Shown piece by piece: positions 1 through 6,803 of a stretch of DNA of 7,521 nucleotides; the stretch's first letter is position 1; the number at the start of each line of letters is the position of its first letter. The position numbers were made by a program, and so were the translations under genes. Under the pieces are notes generated by a model, which worked only from the letters and a program-made list of their open reading frames with translations, did no database searches and had not been told where the DNA came from. The stretch spans positions 1-7,521 of the forward strand of contig JAUWWU010000041.1 in the NCBI GenBank assembly GCA_030616695.1, read 5' to 3'. Origin of the DNA: Candidatus Omnitrophota bacterium (GTDB lineage: Bacteria > Omnitrophota > Gorgyraeia > JAHIPI01).

Positions 1-102
1 GTGGCTATAAAGATAGAAAGGCGTCCCGACCTTCTTTGCTATAGTCGATACCCTTACATTCTCGCAATACAGCGTATTCTTTTTATATTTAAACTCGTGC
101 AT
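1..102 (-). CDS. lysA: Diaminopimelate decarboxylase, N-terminal fragment (runs off the left edge)
   Basis: The first 34 codons of a gene that continues beyond base 1. The enzyme is a PLP-dependent decarboxylase that converts meso-diaminopimelate to L-lysine, the last step of lysine synthesis, in the cytosol. Seen: translation from ATG at 102-100 begins MHEFKYKKNTLYCENV and continues with IAKKVGTPFYLYSH. This matches the start of bacterial LysA proteins: an F-x-Y-K...LYCE strand, then the I-A-x-x-V-G-T-P-x-Y-x-Y-S motif that leads into the alanine-racemase-like barrel. The PLP lysine and the rest of the active site lie outside the window. The start sits 1 nt after the argH stop (TGATATG), with a GAGGA ribosome binding site 6 nt upstream, so it is almost certainly co-transcribed with the arginine genes. 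The fragment is short, but the motif is distinctive. Confidence 0.88.
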   Translation of the reverse strand, partial: MHEFKYKKNTLYCENVRVSTIAKKVGTPFYLYSH

Positions 103-103
103 A

Positions 104-1444
104 TCACTTCCTCTTAACGGACTTTTTGGACTTAACGGATATTTTCGGGTCAAATAAGTTGATTAGATCTTTCTTTACAAAGTTACCCGAAAACTTTTTC
201 AAGTCGCCCTGCGACATCTTTTGAATGGCGATGCCTTTATTGATAGAATACTTAACCAGCCTTCCGACGATGGCATGCGCCTCCTTAAACGGCACCTTTT
301 TATCTACGAGATAATATACCATGTCTGTCGCATATAACGATTCATCCCTTAATTGCTCTTCTATCTTTGACTTATTGAATTTTAAAGTCTTTATCAGCCC
401 TTCCAGCACCTTTAGTTCAAGGGATACCTTTTCGAAAGAATCGAATAGCGGCTCCTTGTCAAGCTGCATGTCTCTGTTGTATGTAAGCGGGAGGCCCTTC
501 ATCATCGTCAAGACGCTCATGAGGTTTCCGTATAATCTTCCCGCATTCCCCCTTATGAGCTCTAACGCATCCGGATTCTTTTTCTGCGGCATTAAAGAAC
601 TGCCCGTACAAAAGGCCTCGTCTATCTCGACAAAATCGAATTCTTTCGTGGACCATATAATAAGGTCCTCTGCCAGTCTTGATAGATGCATTGCCAGAAT
701 AGATAGTGCGTTAATGAACTCGATGATAAAATCCCTGTCGCTCACTGCATCTAATGAATTACTGGTCACTATGTTTAAATCCTTCAGGCCGGCCTTTTTC
801 AATTCCTTTACATACTTCGACGCCGCTATGTTATAGTTTGAAGCTGGTATGGGTGTCCCTGCAAGCGCGCCTGCGCCCAGCGTTATTGTCATATTGTCAG
901 AAATATACTCCAATCTCTTCTTGTCCCTTTCAAGCATCTCGATATAGACCTGGAAGTAATCCTTCAGGTAAACCGGCTGGGCATGCTGCAAATGCGTAAA
1001 ACCCGGGATTATCACCTTTTTATTCTTCTGCGCCAACTTGGCTATAGCGGAGACTAGCCCGTCAATAAACTTTTCACATAATTTTATATGCGTCTTGCAA
1101 TATAGTTTTGTTGCGAAGACCACCTGATCATTTCTGGACCTGGCAGTATGGAGTTTTAACGCCAGGTCGCCTACCTTTTCCTGCACCATATTCTGGATCT
1201 GGGTATGTACGTCTTCGCATGAATCGTCTTTTTTAAATCTCTTGGCGCCGATCTGAGACAGCGCTACCAGTAGCTTATTCGCTTCAACGGGAGTCAAATA
1301 GCCACACTTTTTTAATATCTCGGCATGAGCTATTGAGCCCAGTATGTCATACTCTGCGATCTCACAGTCGTTTGACTTTGTAAATTTTTCTACAAGCGGG
1401 TCTGTTTTTTTATTAAATCTTCCGCCCCATAATTTCTTGGCCAT
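104..1444 (-). CDS. argH: Argininosuccinate lyase
   Basis: Cleaves argininosuccinate to arginine and fumarate, the last arginine step; a cytosolic homotetramer in this family. Seen in the 446 residues: start MAKKLWGGRF, HTARSRNDQ at 99-107, PGFTHLQHAQP at 147-157, NSLDAVSDRDF at 229-239, and the fumarase/lyase signature GSSLMPQKKNPD at 281-292, whose serine loop supplies the catalytic base in the superfamily. The start ATG is 2 nt after the argG stop, with AAGGGGAA at 1458-1451 as ribosome binding site. Two oddities. Between AGT (195-197) and NSLDAV there are 31 residues where I recall about 20 in E. coli ArgH, and the usual Ile-Asp-Arg there is replaced by PASNY. The protein also ends at ...SVKSKKSVKRK, without the GGT-containing C-terminal stretch common in the family. 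The main catalytic motifs are intact, so an active enzyme is likely. Confidence 0.97.
   Translation of the reverse strand: MAKKLWGGRFNKKTDPLVEKFTKSNDCEIAEYDILGSIAHAEILKKCGYLTPVEANKLLVALSQIGAKRFKKDDSCEDVHTQIQNMVQEKVGDLALKLHTARSRNDQVVFATKLYCKTHIKLCEKFIDGLVSAIAKLAQKNKKVIIPGFTHLQHAQPVYLKDYFQVYIEMLERDKKRLEYISDNMTITLGAGALAGTPIPASNYNIAASKYVKELKKAGLKDLNIVTSNSLDAVSDRDFIIEFINALSILAMHLSRLAEDLIIWSTKEFDFVEIDEAFCTGSSLMPQKKNPDALELIRGNAGRLYGNLMSVLTMMKGLPLTYNRDMQLDKEPLFDSFEKVSLELKVLEGLIKTLKFNKSKIEEQLRDESLYATDMVYYLVDKKVPFKEAHAIVGRLVKYSINKGIAIQKMSQGDLKKFSGNFVKKDLINLFDPKISVKSKKSVKRK
108..113 (-). promoter_or_regulatory. Ribosome binding site of lysA inside the argH tail
   Basis: On the minus strand GAGGAA precedes the lysA ATG; the GAGGA core leaves 6 nt before the start. 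It is formed by the last Arg (AGG) and Lys (AAG) codons of argH, so the end of argH doubles as the initiation region of lysA. This supports ATG at 102 as the lysA start. Confidence 0.75.
113..139 (-). repeat. 9-bp direct repeat at 18-nt spacing in the argH tail
   Basis: The plus-strand word cttaacgga occurs at 113-121 and again at 131-139, an 18-nt period. On the coding strand this is TCCGTTAAG twice. The result is the peptide SVKSKK followed by SVKRK and stop, which looks like an in-frame duplication of six codons at the 3' end of argH. It is short, and chance or slippage cannot be separated from the sequence alone. Confidence 0.6.
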
Positions 1445-1446
1445 GA

Positions 1447-2625
1447 TTATTTCCCCTTATAAGGCAATCCCCACAACTCAATAAAACCTTTTGCGAGGGA
1501 CTGGTCGAATTTATCGCCTTTTTCGTAAGTCGCAAGCTCCTTTTTGTATAATGAGTCCGGCGATTTTCTCCCCACTGCCACACAATTGCCCTTGTGGAGT
1601 TTTAATTTTACGGTCCCGTTTACGTATTTTTGAGTTTCGTCTACAAATTTATCGAGCGCCTCCTTAAGCGGCGTATACCAGAGCCCGTAATAGACAAGCT
1701 CCGCGTATTTAAGGGCTACTGCATCCTTAAAATGCGAAAGTTCTCTATCTAAGACAAGGCCCTCCAGCGCCTTATGGGCCGTATACAGCGCCCAGCCAGC
1801 AGGCGCTTCGTATATCTCCCTTGATTTTATTCCGACGAGCCTGTTCTCCATCATGTCGCTTCTTCCCACTCCCGCGTCTCCGGCTATCTTTGCAAGTTTG
1901 GATATCAACGCGGCCCCGGCGGCGGCCTTGCCGTTTAATTTGACCGGTATGCCGTTTTTGAATTCTATTGTAACATAGGCAGGCTTCGCCGCTGCCTTAT
2001 TCACTCCTTTCGTAATCTGATAGATATCTTCGTCAGGTGCGTAATAAGGATCTTCCAGCTTCCCACTTTCAATCGATATTCCCCAAAGATTAACATCAAT
2101 CGAGTGTGGTCTTTTTTTGGTTGCGTCAATAGGTATCTTATTCTTTTTTGCATATCTTATTTCGTCTTGTCTTGTCTTTAAGTTCCATTCCCTGGCAGGC
2201 GCCAGGACCTTAAGTTTCGGATCCAATGCGCCGATGGTTATTTCAAACCTGACCTGGTCATTACCCTTGCCGGTGCAGCCGTGGGCTACAAATCCGGCCC
2301 TTTCTTTATGGGCTGCTTTGACCAGGCCTTTTGCTATCAAGGGCCTTGAAAGCGCTGTCGCCAAAAGATACCCGCCTTCATAAATAGCACCTGCCTTTAA
2401 AGATTTGAATACAAAATCGTCCACGAATTCCTTCTTAAGGTCGTCGATGATGACCTTTAATGCCCCTGTCTTCAGCGCCCTCTTTTCATAGGCGGAGAAA
2501 TCCGCTTCCTGGCCTACGTCCGCCATATAAGCGATGACTTGGTAGCCTTTCTTCGCAAGCCATTTTATCGCAACAGATGTATCAAGGCCACCTGAATACG
2601 CCAGCACTACTTTATCTTTTTTCAT
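1447..2625 (-). CDS. argG: Argininosuccinate synthase
   Basis: Joins citrulline and aspartate with ATP to give argininosuccinate, AMP and pyrophosphate. Seen in the 392 residues: the PP-loop AYSGGLDTS at 9-17, which binds ATP; AHGCTGKGNDQVRFE at 114-128; and GRSDMMENRLVGIKSREIY at 254-272, which matches the conserved synthetase-domain segment. Length is near the usual 395-400, and no motif is missing. The start ATG overlaps the argF stop as ATGA (2625-2622). A perfect AGGAGG lies 12 nt upstream, longer than ideal, with a nearer purine run GAAAGAG, so translation is probably helped by coupling to argF. The stop is 2 nt before argH. This is a conventional ArgG and a confident call. Confidence 0.98.
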   Translation of the reverse strand: MKKDKVVLAYSGGLDTSVAIKWLAKKGYQVIAYMADVGQEADFSAYEKRALKTGALKVIIDDLKKEFVDDFVFKSLKAGAIYEGGYLLATALSRPLIAKGLVKAAHKERAGFVAHGCTGKGNDQVRFEITIGALDPKLKVLAPAREWNLKTRQDEIRYAKKNKIPIDATKKRPHSIDVNLWGISIESGKLEDPYYAPDEDIYQITKGVNKAAAKPAYVTIEFKNGIPVKLNGKAAAGAALISKLAKIAGDAGVGRSDMMENRLVGIKSREIYEAPAGWALYTAHKALEGLVLDRELSHFKDAVALKYAELVYYGLWYTPLKEALDKFVDETQKYVNGTVKLKLHKGNCVAVGRKSPDSLYKKELATYEKGDKFDQSLAKGFIELWGLPYKGK

Positions 2626-3551
2626 CTCTTTCTTTTGCCTCCTATGTAAATGACAAGGATCGCCTTCTGGACATGAAGCCTGTTTTCCGCTTGATCTATG
2701 ACGATCGAGGCAGGCCCGTCCAGGACGGAGGCAGTTACCTCTTCGCCCCTGTGGGCCGGAAGGCAGTGCATGAGAACGGCGCCTTTTTTTGCTTTAGACA
2801 AAAGCTCGTCGTTGACCTGATAGCCCTGAAAATCATCGACCCTCTTTTTATGCTCCTCTTCCTGGCCCATACTTACCCAAACATCAGCGTAGACGGCGTC
2901 GGCATTCTTCACCGCCTCTTCCGGCGTTTTATAACAGGCAATGTGCGACTTGGTTGCCTCAGCTATTTTTTTTACGTCCTCAACGATTTCCTCTCTAGGC
3001 CCGTATTCCTCCGGCGTGGAAAACTTTAAATCCATCCCCACGAGGGCGGAGGCATACATAAGCGAATGCAAAACATTGTTGCCGTCTCCGACATATGAAA
3101 GCGTGACGCTTGAGAGCTTCCCAAACTTTTCTTTCAGCGTAAATATATCGCTCAACGCCTGACACGGATGAAAGAGATCACTCAAGCCGTTTATAATAGG
3201 GGTGTCCGAATACTTTGCCAATAAGGCAGTATCCTTATGCGAAAAAGTCCTCGCAATAATGCCGTTGAGGTATCTTGAATGCACCCTGGCAATATCCTTT
3301 ATGGATTCCCTTGCGCCGAGTTTGATATCGTCGAAACCCAGGTAAATAGAATTTCCTCCTAGCTGGAATATCCCGACCTCAAAAGAGACCCTTGTCCTGT
3401 TGGACGGTTTCTGAAAAATAAGCCCTATCGATTTACCGCTCAAAGGCTTCTCGAAACCGCCGACGCCTGATTTAAAGCCTTCCGCAAGGGCGAATATATA
3501 CTCGATATCCTCCTGGTTCAAATCCTTTATCGAGAGCAGATCCTTTTTCAT
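2622..3551 (-). CDS. argF: Ornithine carbamoyltransferase
   Basis: Transfers a carbamoyl group from carbamoyl phosphate to ornithine, giving citrulline; cytosolic, usually a homotrimer. Seen in the 309 residues: carbamoyl-phosphate loop PSNRTR at 49-54 (most relatives have STRT, here SNRT); FHPCQALSD at 127-135; the ornithine loop DVWVSMGQE at 223-231, whose SMG distinguishes it from aspartate transcarbamylase; and HCLPAHRGEEV at 262-272, with the active-site Cys. The start chosen is ATG at 3551, giving MKKDLLSIKDL: it has a strong ribosome binding site, fits the usual N-terminus and lies 1 nt after the argD stop. A longer reading from TTG at 3596 adds 15 basic residues that only translate the end of argD in another frame. 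The stop overlaps argG. The enzyme needs carbamoyl phosphate from carAB, which is not in the window. Confidence 0.97.
   Translation of the reverse strand: MKKDLLSIKDLNQEDIEYIFALAEGFKSGVGGFEKPLSGKSIGLIFQKPSNRTRVSFEVGIFQLGGNSIYLGFDDIKLGARESIKDIARVHSRYLNGIIARTFSHKDTALLAKYSDTPIINGLSDLFHPCQALSDIFTLKEKFGKLSSVTLSYVGDGNNVLHSLMYASALVGMDLKFSTPEEYGPREEIVEDVKKIAEATKSHIACYKTPEEAVKNADAVYADVWVSMGQEEEHKKRVDDFQGYQVNDELLSKAKKGAVLMHCLPAHRGEEVTASVLDGPASIVIDQAENRLHVQKAILVIYIGGKRKR
2638..2643 (-). promoter_or_regulatory. Ribosome binding site candidate of argG, long spacing
   Basis: AGGAGG on the minus strand lies in the last codons of argF, but 12 nt before the argG ATG. The wide spacing makes it suboptimal; the ATGA stop-start overlap may compensate by allowing terminating ribosomes to re-initiate. 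Confidence 0.5.
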
Positions 3552-3552
3552 C

Positions 3553-4743
3553 TTAACCCCTCTTTTCGGTTTCCATCGCCTGCCTAAGTATGCCAATGGC
3601 CTCGTCTATGTCGTGCCTCTTCACTATTAACGGCGGCATAATCCTCAATATCTTCTTCTGTGTGCAATTTATGAGTAATTTTCTCTTGAAGCATTCTTCA
3701 GATATGCCAGTGCCGTCAATCGATAGCTCCAGGCCTATCATAAGCCCCATACCCTTGACCCCGGTTATAAAAGAAAAATCTTTCTTAAGGCCTTCTAATC
3801 CGGACTTCAGATACTTCCCCATCTTTCTGGTATTGTCCAGAAGCTTCTCTTTTTCTATAGCTTCGAAAGTCGCGATGGCCGCCGCGCAGACTATGGGGCT
3901 GCCGCCGAACGTAGAAGCGTGGCTGCCGGGGGATAACGTATTGGCTACTTTCTTTGCGGCAAGAGCGGCGCCTATCGGCACGCCTCCGCCGAGGGATTTC
4001 GCCAGCGTCATGACGTCAGGCGTAACATCATAATGCTTATAACAGAACATCTCGCCGGTCCTCCCCATTCCGGTCTGTATCTCGTCAAAAATAAGCAGCA
4101 TATCCTTTTCGTCGCAAAGCCTTCTCAGTTGTTCCATATAGGACCTATCGGCGGCGTTTATGCCCCCTTCCCCCTGTATGGGTTCAATCATTACGGCGAT
4201 CGTCTTATCCGTTGTCGCGGCCTTTACGGCGGCAATATCATTAAAGGGGACTATTTTGAACCCTTCCAAAAGCGGCTCGAATCCGTCTTTTATCTTGTCC
4301 TGGCCCGTGGCCGTCAATGTCGCCATCGTCCTGCCGTGAAAAGACTTTTCCATCGTGATGATCTCGTATCTCTTAGTCGGGCTTCCGTATCTTCTCGCCA
4401 GTTTTATCGCACACTCATTGGCCTCTGCCCCGCTATTTGCGAAAAAGACTTTTCCTTCAAACGAATGCCTGACGATCTTCTCCGCCAGCCCTGCCTGAAG
4501 TTCATTGTAATAATTATTCGAGACATGGATTATCTTTCCCGCCTGCCTCTTTATTGCAGAGACGACCCTGTTATGGCAATGGCCCAGGCCGCTTACCGCC
4601 CAACCGGGAAAGAAATCCAGGTATTCCTCTCCGTCTATATCCCATACCTTAACGCCTTTTCCTTTGGCGAACACTACCTTTGTATGCATATACGTAGGCA
4701 TTACATATTTTTTATATTTCCCTATTATCGCATCTTTTTTCAC
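3553..4743 (-). CDS. argD: Acetylornithine aminotransferase
   Basis: PLP-dependent class III aminotransferase that converts N-acetylglutamate semialdehyde and glutamate to N-acetylornithine and 2-oxoglutarate. Seen in the 396 residues: NSGAEANECAIKLAR at 103-117 for cofactor phosphate binding, SFHGRT at 134-139, IEPIQGEGG at 186-194, FDEIQTGMGRTG at 219-230 with the Asp that contacts the PLP ring nitrogen, and LAKSLGGG at 247-254 with Lys249 as predicted Schiff-base lysine; then STFGGSP at 277-283. The start codon is GTG (4743-4741), overlapping the argB stop as GTGA, with AGAGG 7 nt upstream. In some bacteria ArgD also acts on succinyl-diaminopimelate in lysine synthesis. With lysA in the same operon that is possible here but untested. 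The context with argB, argC and argJ makes the acetylornithine role firm. Confidence 0.97.
   Translation of the reverse strand: MKKDAIIGKYKKYVMPTYMHTKVVFAKGKGVKVWDIDGEEYLDFFPGWAVSGLGHCHNRVVSAIKRQAGKIIHVSNNYYNELQAGLAEKIVRHSFEGKVFFANSGAEANECAIKLARRYGSPTKRYEIITMEKSFHGRTMATLTATGQDKIKDGFEPLLEGFKIVPFNDIAAVKAATTDKTIAVMIEPIQGEGGINAADRSYMEQLRRLCDEKDMLLIFDEIQTGMGRTGEMFCYKHYDVTPDVMTLAKSLGGGVPIGAALAAKKVANTLSPGSHASTFGGSPIVCAAAIATFEAIEKEKLLDNTRKMGKYLKSGLEGLKKDFSFITGVKGMGLMIGLELSIDGTGISEECFKRKLLINCTQKKILRIMPPLIVKRHDIDEAIGILRQAMETEKRG
3557..3563 (-). promoter_or_regulatory. Ribosome binding site of argF, fixes its start
   Basis: AGAGGGG on the minus strand ends 5 nt before ATG at 3551. It lies in the last codons of argD and decides for the 309-residue argF over the longer TTG reading. 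Confidence 0.75.
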
Positions 4744-5600
4744 TTTACTACCTCTGTCCCTATGCCTTCGTCGGTAAAGATCTCCAGTAAAAGCGCGTGC
4801 GGAAGTGAACCGTTGATTATATGGGCTTTCTTAACGCCCCCTTTTATGGCATATACGCACGCCTTTACCTTAGATATCATGCCGGCCCCTATGATGCCTT
4901 TTTTGATCAGGGCATGCGCCCTGCTTTTTGTGAGCGATGATAGAAAACCCGTCCTCTTATTTGCGTCTTTATAGATACCGTCGACATTAGTCAAAAGGGC
5001 TAATTTTTCCGCAGATAGCGCTTTGGCTATATGAGCACTTGCCTGGTCCGCATTAATATTATAAACGTTCCCGTCTCTGCCCAATCCCAGCGGAGATATA
5101 ACAGGGATCACCTCTTTCGAGCATATGCTTTCGATCCTGGCGCTGTCAACGGACCTGACTTCTCCGACGAAGCCCAGCTCTTTAAAATTTCTGTGCCTTC
5201 TGGCGCCCATGACCTTTTTACCTGAAAGGCCCTGCGCCTTTCCGCCCAGCATCTCTATTTCTTTCGCAATACGCCTGCTCACGGAGCCAAGGACATCTTC
5301 AATAACCCTTATTTCCTTTTCCTTTGTGACTCTTAGCCCGTCTATAAACCTGGTTTTTCTTTTCAGCTTTTTAAACCTTTTATTTATAAACGGCCCCCCT
5401 CCGTGGACTATCACCGGCTTCATCCCGGCCAGGCTCATAAATATCATATCCTCGAGGACCCTCAGCCTTTTCTTTTTACTGACAAGGGCGCTTCCGCCGT
5501 ATTTTATGACCACAACCTTTTCATGGAACTTCTTAATATAGGGCAGTGCCGCTATTAATATGTCCGCCTCCTTTATCGCCTTTTCCATCTTATAAGCCAT
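4740..5600 (-). CDS. argB: Acetylglutamate kinase, arginine-sensitive type
   Basis: Phosphorylates N-acetylglutamate with ATP; an amino-acid kinase family member. Seen in the 286 residues: VIKYGGSA at 31-38 with Lys33, VHGGGP at 65-70, IDGLRV at 86-91 for substrate binding, VISPLGLGRDG at 167-177, YNINAD at 180-185, AEKLALLTNVDGIY at 197-210, and GAGMISK at 238-244, which keeps the conserved Lys but differs from the usual GGMIPK. About 27 residues precede the first strand (ADILIAALPYIKKF). The C-terminus has PHALLLEIFTDEGIGT at 267-282. Both resemble arginine-inhibited hexameric kinases such as those of Pseudomonas and Thermotoga and differ from the E. coli form. No good Shine-Dalgarno is seen: ATG at 5600, 3 nt after the argJ stop, and ATG at 5588 (MEKAIKEAD) are both possible starts, so translation probably depends on coupling to argJ. 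Confidence 0.96.
   Translation of the reverse strand: MAYKMEKAIKEADILIAALPYIKKFHEKVVVIKYGGSALVSKKKRLRVLEDMIFMSLAGMKPVIVHGGGPFINKRFKKLKRKTRFIDGLRVTKEKEIRVIEDVLGSVSRRIAKEIEMLGGKAQGLSGKKVMGARRHRNFKELGFVGEVRSVDSARIESICSKEVIPVISPLGLGRDGNVYNINADQASAHIAKALSAEKLALLTNVDGIYKDANKRTGFLSSLTKSRAHALIKKGIIGAGMISKVKACVYAIKGGVKKAHIINGSLPHALLLEIFTDEGIGTEVVK
4750..4755 (-). promoter_or_regulatory. Ribosome binding site of argD, supports the GTG start
   Basis: AGAGGT on the minus strand lies inside the end of argB; the AGAGG core is 7 nt before the GTG at 4743. The first in-frame ATG is at codon 15 (4701), inside the conserved YVMPTY segment, so GTG is the better start. Confidence 0.65.
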
Positions 5601-5603
5601 CTT

Positions 5604-6803
5604 TTAAGTTGTATAATGCGCGTTTATATCAATATATTTTTTAGACAGATCGCTGGTAAGGACAGTGGCCTCGCCCTTTCCTTTATTAAGCACTATATCG
5701 ATCTCTATATCCTTTTTCTCAAATATCTTCCTGATTAAGCCCTTATTTATATTTGCGGGGACTCCGTGAAAAAGGACCCTTTTCTTCCCGAGATACATGT
5801 CTAATCTATCGAGATTGAAATCCGCGCCGCTTCTTCCGACCGCTGCGGCGATTCTTCCCCAATTCGGGTCTTCGCCGTATAGGGCTGTCTTTACAAGCAG
5901 TGAAGTAGCTACCGCATAGGCTGCCTTTTTCGCGCCGGCCATGTTCGCTGCCTTCTTTACGTTTATCCTCACGAACTTTGTTGCGCCTTCAGCGTCCCTC
6001 ACTATAGCCTCTGCCATCGTAAGGCAAACCGAGGTCAGCGCTTGTTTAAAAAGACCGTATGCTTCTCCGGATGCTTTTATTGTATCATTTCCCGCAAGGC
6101 CGTTAGCCAAGATAAAGACACAGTCATTTGTGCTCATATCTCCGTCAACCGTTATACAGTTGAATGTCGCATCCACGCTCTTTTTAAGCGCCTTTTTCAA
6201 AGCGCTCTTGGTTATGTCGGCATCTGTCGTAATAAATACAAGCATTGTCGCCATATCCGGATGTATCATACCGGCGCCCTTTGCTACGGCGCCTATATTG
6301 ACCTCTCTCTGGCCTATCTTCAAAGATACCTCTGTTTCCTTTGGCACAGTATCTGTTGTCATCAGGGCCATTGCTACATCTTTGGAGCTTTTTGAACTTA
6401 GCGAACACACAAGCTCATCTATTTTGGATAAAATATTTGAAGCAGGCAGCCTCCTGCCGACAACGCCTGTGGAAGCCGTCAAAACATCGCTTGCCTTTAT
6501 CGCCAGTGCCTTGGCTACCCTTTTTGCTATTTTGGCGGCATCATTTAACCCCGGCCTGCCGGTCAGGCAATTTGCGTTGCCGCTATTTGCGATAATGGCC
6601 TGGGCTGTGCCGTTTTTAAGATTTTTCCCGCTTATGAGCAAAGGCACTGCCTTTATTTTATTGGAGGTAAAAACCCCTGATGCATTGGCCGGGACCTGCG
6701 AATATATAAGCGAGAGGTCCTTATTTGCCCTCTTGATGCCGCAATGGAGGGCGCCGGCAAAAAAACCTTTTGGTTTCGTAATACCGCCTTTTACCCTTTT
6801 CAT
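5604..6803 (-). CDS. argJ: Glutamate N-acetyltransferase / ornithine acetyltransferase precursor
   Basis: Transfers acetyl from N-acetylornithine to glutamate, releasing ornithine and regenerating N-acetylglutamate; some members also use acetyl-CoA. Made as a precursor that cleaves itself between Ala and Thr. Seen in the 399 residues: GGITKPKGF at 6-14, IIANSGNANCLTG at 70-82, TASTGVVGRRLP at 109-120 with Thr112-Gly113 as the likely oxyanion hole, AKGAGMIHPDMATML at 174-188 with predicted cleavage before Thr186, the new beta-chain nucleophile, EDPNWGRI at 311-318, and the C-terminal INAHYTT whose Asn and final Thr are conserved. Predicted chains are 1-185 and 186-399. The ATG overlaps the argC stop by one base (TAATG), with AAGG 7 nt upstream. 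Whether it is mono- or bifunctional cannot be read from the sequence; the lack of argA and argE in this operon fits the recycling route. Confidence 0.97.
   Translation of the reverse strand: MKRVKGGITKPKGFFAGALHCGIKRANKDLSLIYSQVPANASGVFTSNKIKAVPLLISGKNLKNGTAQAIIANSGNANCLTGRPGLNDAAKIAKRVAKALAIKASDVLTASTGVVGRRLPASNILSKIDELVCSLSSKSSKDVAMALMTTDTVPKETEVSLKIGQREVNIGAVAKGAGMIHPDMATMLVFITTDADITKSALKKALKKSVDATFNCITVDGDMSTNDCVFILANGLAGNDTIKASGEAYGLFKQALTSVCLTMAEAIVRDAEGATKFVRINVKKAANMAGAKKAAYAVATSLLVKTALYGEDPNWGRIAAAVGRSGADFNLDRLDMYLGKKRVLFHGVPANINKGLIRKIFEKKDIEIDIVLNKGKGEATVLTSDLSKKYIDINAHYTT

Noticed and set aside
459..656. Second minus-strand frame of 65 codons inside argH
   Set aside because: It overlaps argH in another frame on the same strand, has no recognisable motif and no separate ribosome binding site worth noting.
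786..795. Palindrome aggccggcct
   Set aside because: A single 10-bp palindrome inside argH codons for Lys-Ala-Gly-Leu; no second copy, T-run or neighbour supports a site or terminator.
2622..3596. Longer argF beginning at TTG 3596
   Set aside because: The added residues only re-read the end of argD in another frame, and the ATG at 3551 has AGAGGGG at good spacing and gives the normal OTC N-terminus and length.
4033..4974. 313-codon open frame on the plus strand opposite argD and the end of argB
   Set aside because: It spans the junction of two real genes on the other strand and shows no domain that I recognise; an antisense shadow.
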